Positions 25,207 through 37,427 are shown, counted from the first letter of the stretch. The stretch: 64,000 nucleotides of DNA from Sapria himalayana (GCA_029783825.1 JAREIK010002459.1:394636-458635); one strand, 5' to 3'. Program-made: numbers and translations. The notes: a model not told the origin generated them from the letters alone.

Positions 25207-26950
25207 TATTAGACAAATAGATAGATAGATATCTAAATAAACATATAGATAAACTGATAGATAGACAGGTAAATAGATAGATAGATAGATAGACAAATAA
25301 ATAGATAGTTAGATAAATAGGTAGATAGATTGGTAGACAAATAGATAAATAGATAGATATACAGATAGATAGATAGATAAATATATAGATAGACAGAAAG
25401 ATATATTGATAGATAGATGGATATATCAAATATAGACATACATATTATTGATAGATAGTTACATACAAAAATAAATTAACTGATAGAAAGATAGAAAGAT
25501 CAATTGATAGACAATTAGATAAACACATTGAAAGATATTTAGATAGATAGATTAAAGGATAAATAGATTGATTTTTAGATAGACAAACAGACAGACAGAT
25601 AGACAGATAGATTGATTGATTGATTGACCAATAGATAGACCAATATATAGATTGATAGATAAATTGATATAAATATTGATAGATAAATTAATAGATATAT
25701 AGATAGATAAACAGATAGATTGATTAATTGATAGATAGATTGATAATCAGATTAATAGTTAGATTAATAGACAAATTTATAGACAGTTTGATATAAAGTT
25801 TCATAGAGAGATTGATTGACATATAGATAGACATATTGATAGACTGATAGGTATAGAAATAGATAGACCGATAGATTGACAAATATATAGATAGATATAT
25901 TGACATTTTATTAGGCAAATAGATAGATAGACAGATAATAGATAAACAGATAGATAGATAGGTAAATAGATAGATTGATAGATAGATACAAAGAAGGTAA
26001 GATAGTTAGATATATAAATAGATAGATAGATAGATAGACATATAGTTAGACATATATATAGATAGAGAAATTTAATAGATAGATAGATGGATAGATAGAT
26101 AGATTGAATGATAGATAGAAATATAGATAGATAGATAGATGACCGATAAAGAAACAAATAGATCGATAGATTATTAGATAGATCAATTGGCATACAGACA
26201 GACAGATAGATAGATAGTTAGACTATTAGATAGATAGATAGATTTATTGATATATAGATTGATTGATATATAGATAGATAGATAGAGAGATAAATAGGTA
26301 GACAGATAGATAACTAGATATTTAGACAGATAGATACACAGATAAATAGATAGAAATATAATTAGCTAAATATATAGATACATAGATAGAAAGACAGATA
26401 GATATACTGATAGATAGATAAATAAATAGATAGATAGATATATAGATAGATAGACAGATAGATATACAGTTAGATTGATAGATAGATAAATAAACATATA
26501 GATAGATAGATAGATAAATATATAGAAAGATATATAAATGCAAAGATAGATTGATAGACATATAGATAGATAGATACATACATAGAAAGATAGTTAGATA
26601 GATTGTCAAATAGATAGACAGATAGATAGATAGATAAAGATATAGAAAGATAGTTATAAAATAGATAGACATATAGATATATAGATATATAGACAGATAG
26701 TTAAACATATAGATAGACAGATTGATTGATTGATAGATATACAGATATATAGATAGAAAGATAGAAAGGAAGAAAGATAGATAGATAAATAGATAGACAT
26801 ATATATATTGATATATAGATAATATTTAGATTTATAAATAGATAGATCGATCGATTGATAGATATATAGATAGATAGATAGATAAATAGACAAATAGATA
26901 GATAGATAGATACACAATTAGATAATTAGATAGAATGGTAGACATAGATA
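25207..26950 (-). repeat. Degenerate (TAGA)n satellite between LINE-B and CACTA-3
   Basis: Same strand and variant spectrum as 12343-17316 (TAGA, GATT, GACA, AATA), as expected if LINE-B split one array. No gene is supported. Confidence 0.95.
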
Positions 26951-26964
26951 AATAGAAAAAGAGA

Positions 26965-27330
26965 CAAATTTCCGTCGCTAAGTGCAGCCACAGATCCTAA
27001 TTTTCCATCACTATTTTTGTGACAATTTTTAATTTTCCGTCGCTAAAATAAAGATGGATTTAAATTTCCATCTCTATTTTAGCAATGTTTTATAATAAAC
27101 CTTCACTAAAATAGCCATAGAAATTTGCAATCCATCGCTAAAATAGCAATCGAAAATCAGAATCTCGTCGCTAAACTTAGTTATGGAATTCAATTTTTGG
27201 TCGCTATTATAGCAATGGATTGCTGCATTCCATCGCTAATTTATTTTCTTGTACACTTTTTTGAGTCATTTTAGCTATGGAATATTCCTTCGCTAAAATT
27301 TAATATCCATCACTAAAATACCTTTTTATT
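26965..27330. repeat. CACTA-3 left subterminal repeats
   Basis: Repeated TTCCGTCGCTAA, TCCATCGCTAA, TTAGCGATGG-like motifs in both orientations, decayed. The same motif family is at the right edge (50140-50490) and in CACTA-2. Confidence 0.82.
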
Positions 27331-27583
27331 TAAAACTTTTTTTATATTAATTAAAAAATTACTGCAATATATTTAATTTTAAATAATTAAAAACTATAAT
27401 AATATAAAACACACATTCTTTGGAAAAATAAATATTAATTTAGTTCATTGTTGAATATAAAGCAATACAAATAACTTACATTAATTATGTTGCAACAATT
27501 TTAAAAACTCTTAACACAATAACTAGTTAATATCATCATCTTATAAAAAAACTAGCTCATAATCTAAAAATCATGTTCACAAC
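27331..27583 (-). other. 3' flank of the CACTA-3 TNPA-like gene, with its last codons
   Basis: AT-rich, mostly noncoding. On the minus strand 27583-27565 continues the frame that CACTA-2 interrupts at 40851, adding GCEHDF before TAG. The rest would be 3' UTR. Confidence 0.6.
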
Positions 27584-27586
27584 CTA
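27584..27586 (+). repeat. CACTA-2 target site duplication (CTA), left copy
   Basis: CTA directly before CACTACAAGAAAAA; the same CTA follows the other end at 40851-40853. Here the target is unique sequence, so the match is more telling than that of CACTA-1. Confidence 0.88.
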
Positions 27587-27599
27587 CACTACAAGAAAA

Positions 27600-27985
27600 A
27601 TCTCATATAGCTAGGGACAATTCCCTAGGTAAATTAGCATTTTCCGTCGCTAAATGAAATATAGCGACGGATTACCGAAGGATTAGTTTCCTATCTAAAG
27701 TGCTTCTTACTAAAATATAGTGACGAATAGTGTCCCTAGCTAAAAAGTTAGCGACGGAAAAATCTCTTACTAAAAAACACAAATTTCCTCGCTAAATTAG
27801 TAAGATAAATGAGATTTTCCATCGCCAAGCAAAAATAAAGATAGATGATTCCCTAGCTAAAGTGTTGTCAATAAATTTTAGCGATTGTTATAATCCTTAG
27901 CTAAATAAAATTAGCGATCAAAAAACCATCGCTAATTTTAATATTTCCCTAGCTAATTTAGCAAGGGATTTTTTCCTAGATATTT
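27600..27985. repeat. CACTA-2 left subterminal repeats
   Basis: Motifs AGCTAGGGA, CCGTCGCTAA and TAGCGACGG alternate in both orientations, for example TTTTCCGTCGCTAAATG..ATAGCGACGGATT at 27640-27672. They pair with the set at 39885-40835. Confidence 0.85.
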
Positions 27986-28514
27986 TAATTTCAAAATTTA
28001 AATTATTTTAAAATTTTTTAATAAAATAATGTAATATTGTTATATCAAATTGAATAAAAATTGAAACTATAAATAATTTATAATAAAAAAAATAAAATCA
28101 TTTAATATCTTATTCTAATTTAATATTATACACAATTGAAACAAAAAAAATAATAAAACTTTATTTCATCTTATTCATCAATGTATCTACTAACAATGCA
28201 TAAAGTATAATATATCTATTCATTGATGTTGCTTTCTCTCCCTCTGCTCCTCCGATCATTATTTTTCTACTGTGACAAAGTTGTCCGAGTCACGGCACGT
28301 AATGTCTTGTGAAAAATCTCATCACTAATAAAAGCTTTGTATGTGGAACAAAGTGGTATCATATCTGTAAGAAATTTAAAAAACAAAGTCAAATTTAAAA
28401 AAAATTATGTTTTGATACATATATAATATTGTATTATATATGTAAATATATACTAGCATTTCACTCGTACATATATTACTGCAGTATATGTATATAAAAT
28501 TAGCAATATTATGT

Positions 28515-28610
28515 GTACATATAAACTGAGTACAAATACACTCAGTATATATGTATATAAAATACTATAGTATTATATGTACGTATATACTGGCTTTCTT
28601 CGTACGTATA
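28515..28610. repeat. Palindromic block of tandem unit 1
   Basis: GTACATATAAACTGAGT faces ACTCAGTATATATGTAT, followed by GTACGTATATAC twice. It is a decayed form of the perfect hairpins of unit 3. Confidence 0.65.
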
Positions 28611-28617
28611 TACCTCA

Positions 28618-29125
28618 TTTGGTACTATTGCTGCTACTCCCGCTACCACTCTTGTCGTTGCTATCGTTGCCATTGTCACTGCCAATACCATTGCTGCTGT
28701 TGCCACAGCTGCGGCCGCCGTAGCTGTCTTTACTACCATGGCTGCTGCTGCTGGCCACTGCCCCTGCTGCCGGTTCTGCCGCTGAATGTCGCAGCTATCA
28801 CTGCCGCCACTGCTACCACCGCCACAGCTACTATCACTGCCGCTGCTGTCGGTGCTGCCACTGCTTCCGGTGCTGCTGCTGCATCCTGTGCAGCAGCTGC
28901 TGCTACCGCTGCTTCCGGCGTAGCAGCTGCTATTGCCGCTACCTACACTACTTCCGCAGCTACCGGTGCCGCTGCCTCTAATGCCATCGCTACTGCCGCT
29001 ACGCTTCCGCTAATACTAACACCACTACAGCCCCTGCCGCCGCCGCCGCCACCACTAGAGCCGCTGCCACTTCGACTAACGCCGCTGTCGTCACTGCCGA
29101 TGCTGTCGCTCCTACTACTACTGAT
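28618..29125. repeat. GC-rich triplet island of unit 1
   Basis: About 0.5 kb of imperfect GCT/GCC/ACC/ACT triplets in very AT-rich surroundings. It includes a local hairpin at about 28872-28898 (GCTGCTGCTGCA..TGCAGCAGCTGC). Frames read Ala/Thr-rich, Pro/Leu-rich or Cys/His-rich tracts. Scarce stops follow from the composition, so no gene is called. Confidence 0.8.
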
Positions 29126-29773
29126 AATAGGCTTTTACATACCTATAATAGGCTAAAACTCTACCCAAAAAATTTGGAGACACAAATATTTTCACAGATA
29201 TATAAAAATAGTTATTATAGACATGAACAAACACAAATTAAAGTTGATTATCATACAGCTTAAACAATAATTTAATTAATTAATTTAATATTTTTATATT
29301 TAATTTAATAAAAAATAGAAACTATAAATAAAAAGTTTAAATTAAACAAAAAAAATTCATTGAATATCTTATTCTAATACAATATTTTAAATAACTAAAA
29401 AAAACAAAAATTATATTACATCTTAGTAATCACTGTATCTACCGACTGTGCATAAAGTATAATTTATCAATGCATTGACATTGCTTTCTCCCACTCTGCT
29501 CCTCCGATCACCAACTTTCTGTTGTGAAAAAAGTGTCCAAGTCATGGTGCTTCATGTCTATTAAAAAATCCATTCACTTATATAAGCTTCATATGGGAAA
29601 CCATGTGGTATCACATCTTTAAGAAATTTAAACAACTAAATCAAATCAAAATAAATTAAAAAAAACTATGTTTTGATAAATATATATTAATGCAGCAAAA
29701 TGTACATATATACTAGCATTTCACTCGTACATATATTACTATAGTATTTGTACATATAAATTATAGTATTATG

Positions 29774-29880
29774 TGTACATATAAATCGAGTACAGATATA
29801 CTCAGTATATATGTACATAAAATACTACAGAATTATAGGTACGTATATACTGACTATATACATACGTATATTCCGCATTT
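29774..29880. repeat. Palindromic block of tandem unit 2
   Basis: GTACATATAAATCGAGTA faces TACTCAGTATATATGTAC with two mismatched pairs. It is followed by GTACGTATATACTGACTATATACATACG, another near-palindrome. Confidence 0.7.
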
Positions 29881-30302
29881 GTTGTCGTTCCTACTACTCC
29901 CACTGCCACTACCGCCCATGCCTCCCCTACCTCTCGTTGCCGCCCCTGCCGCTACTGCCACTGCCACTACCGCTGGTGCTACCGTTGCTGCCCCCACTAT
30001 CACCGCTACCACTGCCACTGCTGCCATTGTTGCCTCCACTGCCACTGCTACCACTGCTACCTCCGCCGCCACCACTGCCATTGCCGCCGCCGCCGCCGCT
30101 ACCACTGATGCCTCCACTTCCTCCACTGCCTCCACTGTAGTCGGTGTCACTGCTGCCGCATCTGTCACCGCTCTCACTATAGCCGCTGCCACCGCTGCCG
30201 ACACTGCCACTACTGCCGCCGCTGCCACCGTTTCCGTTTCTAGCACCACTGCCACCATTACCGTCACTGTCATTGATGCCGCCACTACCGTGACTACCAC
30301 TG
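29880..30302. repeat. GC-rich triplet island of unit 2
   Basis: Imperfect GCC/ACC/ACT/GCT triplets for about 420 bp, with sharp edges against AT-rich flanks. Both strands have long open frames, as expected from the triplet composition. Confidence 0.8.
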
Positions 30303-30963
30303 CTGATAATAGGCCTTTACTTACCTATAATATGCTAAAAGTCTACCCAAATAATTTGGAGAAAGACAAATATATTCAAAGATATATAAAAATAGTTATT
30401 ATAGACATCAACAAACAAAAATTATAGTTGATTGTCATACAGTTTCAACAAAAATTTAATTAAATAATTTAATATTTTTAAATTAAATTTAATAAAAATA
30501 GAAACTATAAATGAAAATTTTAAATTAAACAAAAGAATTCATTTAATAATTATTTTAATATAATATTTTAAATAACTAAAACAAAAAAATAATAAAAATT
30601 ATATTACATCTTATTAATCAATGTATCTACCGACTCTGCATAAAATATATTCTATCAATGCATTGACATTGCTTTCTCTCCCTTTGCTCATCCGATCACC
30701 AGCTTTCTGCTACGATAAATGCTGTCCGAGTCACGGTGTATCATGTTTGTTGAAATATGTCTTCACTTATACAATCTTCGAATGGGAAACAATCTGGTAC
30801 CATATATGTACGAAATTTAAACTACCAAATCAAATCAAATTAAATAAAAAAAACTATATTTTGATAAATATATATTACTGCAATAAATATGTACATATAT
30901 ACTAACATTTCACTCGTACATATATTACTGCAATATATGTACATATAAACTATAGTATTTTGC

Positions 30964-31056
30964 GTACATATATACTGAGTACATATATATACTCAGTATA
31001 TATGTACATAAAATATTGTAGTATTCTAAGTACGTATATAGTGACTATATACGTAC
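30964..31056. repeat. Two perfect hairpins of tandem unit 3
   Basis: Hairpin 1: GTACATATATACTGAGTA (30964-30981) and its exact reverse complement (30990-31007), 18-bp arms with an 8-base loop. Hairpin 2: GTACGTATATAGT (31030-31042) and ACTATATACGTAC (31044-31056), 13-bp arms with a 1-base centre. A third, GTACATATAT..ATATATGTAC, lies just upstream near 30917-30943. They lie just before the GC island. Confidence 0.85.
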
Positions 31057-31067
31057 GTATATACCAC

Positions 31068-31636
31068 ATTTGTTGTCATTACTACTGCTCCCTCTACCAC
31101 TGCCAATCTTGTAGCTACTGTCGCTGCCGTTTCCACTGTCATTGTCACTGCCTCTACCTCTACCACTATCATTGCCGATGCCACTGCCACTGTCGATGCT
31201 GCCAGTGTTGTTGCTGCCACCCCGCCACCACCGCCATTGTCGTGCCTGCCGTTGATGCCGGTGCTGTCACTGCTACCCCTATTGCCGCAACTATCGCTTA
31301 TGTCGCTACTACCGCTGATGCCACAGTTGCCGCCGCCGCCACCGCCCGCGCTGCCTCTACAGCCACTGCCACCACTGCCGCCTCCGCCTCTGCCGCCACC
31401 GCCATCGCCACTCACACCATTGCTGCCATTACTGCCATTGCTGCCACTGATGTTGACTCTGCCACTACTGTCGGTGTTTCCGGTGATGCCGCTGCTGCCG
31501 GTGTTGCGGGTGATGCCGCCGCTGCAGCCCCTATCGCCGAAGATGCTCCTGCCACTACTGCCGCCACTACCACTTCCGCCGCCGCCGCTGCCACTTCTGC
31601 CACAGTCAATGTTGTCACTGTCATCGCTGTCACTGC
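31068..31636. repeat. GC-rich triplet island of unit 3
   Basis: About 570 bp of imperfect GCC/GCT/ACC/ACT triplets, the longest of the three islands. Directly followed by GAAAATAGGCTTTTACATACC, the conserved unit ending. Confidence 0.8.
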
Positions 31637-31775
31637 TGAAAATAGGCTTTTACATACCTATAATAGGTTAAAACTCTACCCAAAAAAATCTAGAGACGCA
31701 AAAAAATATTCACATATATAAAAAACAAATATTATAGACATGAACAAACACAAATTAAAGTTAATTGTCATACAA

Positions 31776-32156
31776 CTTCACCAAAAATCCAAAAGATGTC
31801 CATCAATTATGTTTAGAGATAAAGATAGTGCAAAAATAAAATGTTTTTAGAATAATAAAGATTATATAAGTTAGACCTTTTTTTGATAAAGCTGAAATCG
31901 GTAATATGGGACCCATGCATTGGAAGGAACATGGTAATATTGGATGCTTTGAATCAAGATTTTTTCTTTTGTTTCACATAATGTGTTCTGTAATGATTCA
32001 TAATTTGGTTAATCAAAAAAGTAATGAACATAACCAGAATAAAAAAAATTGAAACCTGCAAAAAAATATCATAATTATTTGATAGACAAACAAAAATAAA
32101 TAATAGTTTAGAAATAATTCTCATGCTCAATCATCCTTATAATTTGTAGGGGGATG
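31776..32156. other. Noncoding stretch 3' of the CACTA-2 TNPA-like gene
   Basis: AT-rich, no gene seen. Probably 3' UTR and flank of the minus-strand gene ending at 32157. The phrase CATACAACTTCA at its left border recurs near 36866, beside the AT-rich repeat copy. Confidence 0.5.
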
Positions 32157-33870
32157 CTAGCCTCTCCTGTGAGGATTCATAGCTAGATCTCGGAATATTA
32201 TCTGTTGCACCAATGCCACTAACAGTGACTCCATATAGGACATCTGCTGTTGCATTACATTTTTAATTTCTTTAATTTCTTGCAATTCTTCCATCAAATT
32301 AGTTATCTGCTCATCTTTCTTTTTCATTTCGGTCACCATATCTACAATATCTTCATTTGTTTCCAATTCTTGTTGTTCAACTGCCTCATCCACCATTGCT
32401 ATGACAGATGAATTAGAAGTATGACTGCTACAACAAAATGCCACTTTTTTAGAGCCGATTCCGTACATTTGCTACTTCTTTCGACCTCCTATTGTCTCCA
32501 AATAAATAGAATCATAGTCAATTGGTTGAAGGTCCATAGAATCCTCAATTTGTTGATTAGCAGCTGTTACACATTCCTCCTTTAGGTCCTGAGATAAAAT
32601 AGAAAAAAACTATTATAGATTTACAAAAAATAAAATAAATATTTTGCATTCAAAATAATTTTCATAATGTACTGTAGTTTTATAAAATCTAATTAATATA
32701 ACAATTTCTTATAGCAATCATCTAAGACTTGTTGTCAACATATTGACCATCCACTTTCTTCACATGTATCTTCTTGAAAATCTCATAAAAATTTAGATCT
32801 CGACCCAATTCTCCAGCCTAGAATATGTTTTTATTAAGTCATAAAAAACAAATGATAAAAAAATGTAACAAAATTAATAAAACCATGTAAATATTTTATT
32901 TATTGGACTATTAGGACAAACACAAAATATAGAAATGTTTAGAATTTTAAATTTGTACCAAATCTCGAGAGTGCTCAATGCTCAACTTTGAACCTCCAAT
33001 GTGTCGACAGATTCTTGTACCTAGTCTAGCTACCTCACTTCTTCAATTTTTGCTAGCAATATCTGATTTTTTCTTCATCTCTTGATCCTCCCAATAATTA
33101 AGCCACTCAGGCCAGTCTTCCTCGGATATAAAATCAGGCATTTCTTTCATTTTATTAATTTATGGACAAATTCAGAATACCGTTGAGCAGATTTTATCTT
33201 CCATAATGACTATATCTTTCCATCAAATTTGGGAGCCCATGTGCACTGATTCTATAAATAGAAATATGACAAAAGAATTTATATTAACAATAAAAATATA
33301 ATTATTTACTATTTGAATAATAACCAACATAAAAGTTAAGTAATTAGATAATTATTTTTCAATTCTTTTGTTTAGTTATTTTTACCTAAAAGTCATTAAA
33401 ATATGACTATTTTTTCGATTCAGAAACTTTCTTCCAGGAGAAAGCTTTAGAATCAGCCATTTTCTTGAAATCCATTGTAATTATAGTCGAACACTTATGA
33501 GATGGAATAAAATTGTACAAATAAATAAATAACATTGAAAACAAGCAAATGATAACAATATAAAAAAACCACTAACAGTAATATCAAAATTTTTTTTTCA
33601 AGTCATTTTTACTTATTTCTTTTACCTCTCATCTACAATCTCAATTTCTAGGTTTACACTGATTACAGAGGAAGGCACAACATTTATGATGTTGTTGGTA
33701 TTGTAAATGAAGGAACAATCGGTGTAAAATGTGGTGTAGAAGATAGAGATAGATCAAAAGTTTGTGCAGGAAGCACAATAGATGGTGGGCTTACATCTGA
33801 TAAAGATAATAGTAGAGGTCTCAATGATGGTGATGGTGATAGAAATAGAGATGGTGATTGTGATGTTGAA
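32157..33870 (-). pseudogene. CACTA-2 TNPA-like gene (Transposase_24), broken
   Basis: Minus-strand, multi-exon. Exon about 33870-33630 is Ser/Pro-rich (SPPSIVLPAQTFDLSLSS). A short exon near 33480-33385 (MDFKKMADSKAFSWKKVSES) follows. About 33255-32960 has the Transposase_24 core: SAQRYSEFVHKLIK, then EMPDFISEEDWPEWLNYW, then GTRICRHIGGSKLSIEHSRD. About 32820-32715 has LNFYEIFKKIHVKKVDGQYV, the LF..tH.kkDG.yvD signature. About 32590-32157 has LETIGGRKK, a stop, MYGIGSKKVAF, then a Glu/Lys/Met-rich probable coiled coil (VTEMKKKDEQITNLMEELQE) ending PHRRG. The order matches the TNPA-like protein thought to bind the subterminal repeats. Several stops sit at expected Gln or Trp codons, and frame changes occur between exons. 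Confidence 0.82.
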
Positions 33871-33920
33871 GTCTGGATATAGTGGCTATGTGATGTTGAA
33901 GTCTGGATATGGTACTGATA
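33861..33920 (+). repeat. 30-bp direct duplication
   Basis: TGATGTTGAAGTCTGGATAT occurs at 33861 and 33891, exactly 30 bp apart, next to a GAT-rich stretch (33828-33860). It lies between the two CACTA-2 genes, near the start of the TNPA-like gene. Confidence 0.85.
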
Positions 33921-34040
33921 GAAATATCAAAATAGCGATATGATGAACAAGCATGCATTTTCGAATAAAACACACCGATAGATTTCAATAAAATATAAAA
34001 AGTCTTTGATAGTTTAAATTTATAATAAAATTATAACAAT

Positions 34041-36390
34041 TTAATTATCAGCATCACTATCATCCTCTAGTTGATCTTTTGATATTTTGTCTGATTTCGA
34101 TAGAAGTTCAAACTCATCTTCAGATAGAAATTGATCATCTTCAATTTCTATTATGCCACCATTTGAATCACATAATTTTTTTGGATCTTCATCGACATTC
34201 ACAGGCCCAAATTTTTTATGTCATCTTCTTGGAATGCCAGTGCAATTTCTAAGTATGCACTTCTTTGTTGTGATGTTGGTAACTCAAATTTTGATCGAGC
34301 TTTGATTTTACTAATCACCCACCAATCTTTCTTATCACTGGGATAAACTCGGATATGTACAATAATATACATGAGTAGCTTGAACTGCCATAATAAATGG
34401 CTCTTATCGATTATATTTGTGTTTATGGTTAACATCCACTAGCTTATAATCCGAATGAATCTTTAAGCCCTCATTTCGTGTAGAATCAAACCACTCGCAT
34501 TTAAATAATACAATCCTATTATTTTTGAGTCCAGGATACTCCATCTCAATAACTTCTTTGAGTTGACCATAATAATCAATCTCATCTGCACTATAACATG
34601 AGCCTTTAATGCATACACCACTAATCATTATTATTTTAGAAGAACCATGCCCGATTGTGTGAAACTTATATCCATTAACAAAATACTCAGGATAGGTTGT
34701 CACATATCTAAACGGTCCTTTACTTAGATTCTGAATGAAAATATTTGAATCTCTATTTGATGTTCAATTACCTGTGACATAAATTAAAAAATGATATTAA
34801 CAAATAAAAGATACTAATAAATTAAATAATTCAAAAATAAAAAACTTAATTATACTCACATAATTTTTTAACCAATTCACAAATTTAGTTTCTGGCATAT
34901 AATCGACATCATTACTGGAAATAGCTGGATGCCTATATTTTAATTGCTCAACAAAAATACTGCACAAATATAAAATGAGAGAAAAAAATGTACATCAATT
35001 TTTAATAATTTTTATTAAAGATAAAATTAAACTATGATTAAACCTACAACTATTTTGGGTATACATACTCAATATATGGTGCAACCTCCTCACAATTAAG
35101 TAATTCATAGCTCTGGGTTACTTTGTACTCTTCATCTATCATACATCTTTTCATTGCTCTTCCAAATGCTTTTCCAAGGTGCTTGAAGATAGATAGTTTG
35201 TCCATAGAATCATCTTCTACCATCACATGACGTTCATAATTCCGTGACACATTTCTATTCTTTGTATTGACATGATCTCAAACTAATAAGAACAAAATGA
35301 TGATGCTTCTTCTACTAAATATGCATTACAAATTGAACCTTTAACTTTTACTTTGTTATTAACATTCAATATCAATTTATGAAGATACCTATATCCATAA
35401 TGTTAGGTTTCAATTAGATTAAATTACAATAATACTTAATGTACTGAATAATAAAACACATCAAATTATATGTATTTACCTCTCAAAAGATACATCCACC
35501 AAAATTTTACTGGCCCTGCAATCCATGTTCATATGCCAAATGGACCGACAAATGCTCCACGAGTCAAAAAAACTAGGTGGGAATATCCATTCAAGCTTAC
35601 AAATAATAAGTGGAATGTCATTCTCCAGCCTCACCATATCATCTATTTTGATTGTGGTTGCAGTTAGCTATTTGAAAAACAAACTAAGTTCTATAAGGAC
35701 CTTCCAAACACTTAGTGGAAGTAATTCATGGAATGCAATTGGTATTATTCTCTGCATAAATATATAGTAGTCATGACTTTTCATTCCAAATAACTTAAGA
35801 TTCTTCATATCCTCGCATTTACCCATATTTGAGACATATCCATCAGAGAATTTCAAATTTTAAACCCACTCACATAATATATGTCTTGTCTTCTTATCAA
35901 GTGGGTAGCAAGCTTTAGGGAATATTCTTGTTTCCTCATTCAGTTTCAATTCAGGACACAGACAGTATTCATTCAGCTCTTGTCTTGATTTTAAAGTATC
36001 TTTTATTTTTGCGTCTACATTAAGGACAGTGTTGAAAACATTGTCAAAAATATTTTTTTAATATGCATTACATCTAAGTTATGATGGATTAAATTGGACT
36101 TCCAATAGGGCACATCCCAAAATATATTATGTTTCCTATAGCCAAACAATTTGCATTTTAGTCCATTACTTCTTATAGCTTCCTTTTCAGTTACCTTCTT
36201 CAACCCAAACTCTGAATCTTTGTCATAATATCATCTCCTGAATGAACTACTAGTGCAACTGTCATCACAATTTTATTATTTTTGAAATGTAGTTCTATTT
36301 CTTTGAAATGGATGATTAGTAGGTGGAAACTTACGATGGTTATCAAACCATGACTGTTTACCACTAAATTTGAGGGTAAATACATGTATA
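34041..36390 (-). pseudogene. tnp2-like: CACTA-2 TNP2 transposase, N-terminally deleted and broken
   Basis: Reads from 36390 down. It opens inside Transposase_21 (KQSWFDNHRKFPPTNHPFQR, then IFWDVPYWKSNLIHHNLDVM near 36070). DUF4218 follows at about 35870-35480: KFSDGYVSNMGKCEDM, KSHDYYIFMQRIIPIAFHEL, LENDIPLIICKLEWIFPPSF. Then the linker KVKVKGSICNAYLVEEASSF (about 35330), an exon with LSIFKHLGKAFGRA and NCEEVAPYIEY (35050-35250), and DUF4216 at about 34700-34400 (VNGYKFHTIGHG, YYGQLKEVIEMEYPG, VLFKCEWFDSTRNEGLK). The acidic C-terminus ends EDDSDADN at 34041. Transpos_assoc and the first half of Transposase_21 are missing; an AT-rich repeat copy begins exactly where they should be. Several stops and at least two frameshifts. 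TNP2 is the family's transposase. Confidence 0.87.
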
Positions 36391-36865
36391 AATATAGTTA
36401 AAATTTATTTATAGATGTAGGTATATATATTTATGTATATAATTATATATATATATATATACCTATAGTTTTGTTTAGGTATAGACATAGTAAAATATAT
36501 TTTTGAATACTAATATATACAAATGTATATTAAATATAAGTTGTAAATTATATATTTAAATATAGTTATGTATAAAGTTTTTATAGTAATACATATAATA
36601 AGATACAATTATTTATAGTTATATGTTATTATACATATAGTATCTATAACTATAAATATTTTTATATAGTTAAACATATAGTTATATATAGATATATTCA
36701 ATACAAATAGTTATACATAAATATATAAAGTTATAAATAAATATGTAGATTTACATATATGTATACATACTTACAAATATAGTTATAGTTAATTAATATA
36801 GTGTTATAAAGTTATACAATAATTTATATATAATTATACAAATATTGATATATAGTCATACAACT
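36391..36865. repeat. Single copy of the ~552-bp AT-rich repeat, in CACTA-2
   Basis: Shares long ordered phrases with the CACTA-1 array: ACTAATATATACAAAT, TATATTAAATATAAGTTGTAAA, AAGATACAATTATTTATAG and ACTTACAAATATAGTTATA. It abuts the truncated TNP2 at 36390, in the position of the 5' intron. Confidence 0.8.
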
Positions 36866-37393
36866 TCAACAGATAACTAAAATATGACCAGCAATGATGT
36901 TTAGAGTGAGAGAGAGAGAGAGAGAAGAAATACTTTATTTCTACCATTTTCCACATGAGCATGAAGTTAATTTGAATGACCATTTACTACTGCTTCTATA
37001 GCGAAGAGAAGTTCAGATTATTATTACCATGCTATTTGTTTTTAAAAATATTATTCTTGATAGTAATTATGTACAAAAAAGTTTGGTTCATATATTTTAT
37101 ACTATCTTAGCTTGAGTATCCATGACACATTGCTATATGTTAATCTTATTATATCAGTATTAAATCATTATTTTAATATTACTAAACTTGATTCAACAAG
37201 TCCACTCATCACTAACACAAGAAAGATCACAAGGAATCACACACTACGAGACATCTATTGAAGGAATATTGAAATTATTAGAAATAAAAGTGTTTTATTT
37301 CAAGAAACATAAATATGAAGTTATTATGGTTGAGATAATTTTGAGATAAAATTTAATTAACAAAATGTTAGATACATGGAAAATATAAATCTT

Positions 37394-37427
<34 letters not shown>

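Larger units (their letters stand above)
29771..30427 (+). other. Ala/Thr-rich open frame over the GC island of unit 2 (doubtful gene)
   Basis: 218 codons from ATG 29771. About 60 residues of mixed sequence, then about 115 residues of Ala/Thr/Val repeats, then a non-repetitive tail, NRPLLTYNMLKVYPNN. Unit 3 has an open frame with the same layout and a similar tail (NRLLHTYNRLKLYPKK), and unit 1 keeps the tail in one frame (NRLLHTYNRLKLYPKN). The shared tail is the only hint of selection, and recent duplication alone could explain it. No known domain and no promoter is seen. The frame runs opposite to the transposon genes. Confidence 0.2.
30960..31721 (+). other. Ala/Thr-rich open frame over the GC island of unit 3 (doubtful gene)
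   Basis: 253 codons from ATG 30960: a Tyr/Cys/His-rich first third (CHCHCHCLYLYHYHC-type), an Ala/Thr-rich middle, and the tail NRLLHTYNRLKLYPKK, as in units 1 and 2. No family is recognised. The Cys/His run comes from the same triplets read after a change of repeat phase. Probably not a gene; listed because the frame layout repeats between units. Confidence 0.2.
28000..31775. repeat. Three ~1.2-kb tandem units inside CACTA-2
   Basis: Units at about 28000-29257, 29258-30440 and 30441-31775. The anchor GAAACTATAAAT lies at 28063, 29318 and 30501 (periods 1255 and 1183). Each unit has, in order: an AT-rich lead; a block with TGTATCTAC.., TTGCTTTCTC and CTCCGATCA; palindromic GTACATATA sequence; a GC-rich island of GCY/ACC triplets; and an ending with GATAATAGGC..TAC.TACCTATAAT. 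The third unit has the longest GC island. I know no CACTA protein that corresponds to this part. Confidence 0.85.

Noticed and set aside
29854..30300. 148-codon minus-strand Val/Ala-rich frame in the GC island
   Set aside because: The triplet composition leaves both strands open; no tail or start context is conserved between units.
35470..35767. Plus-strand frames in the CACTA-2 TNP2 region
   Set aside because: They lie opposite the DUF4218 and linker coding sequence and are its shadows.
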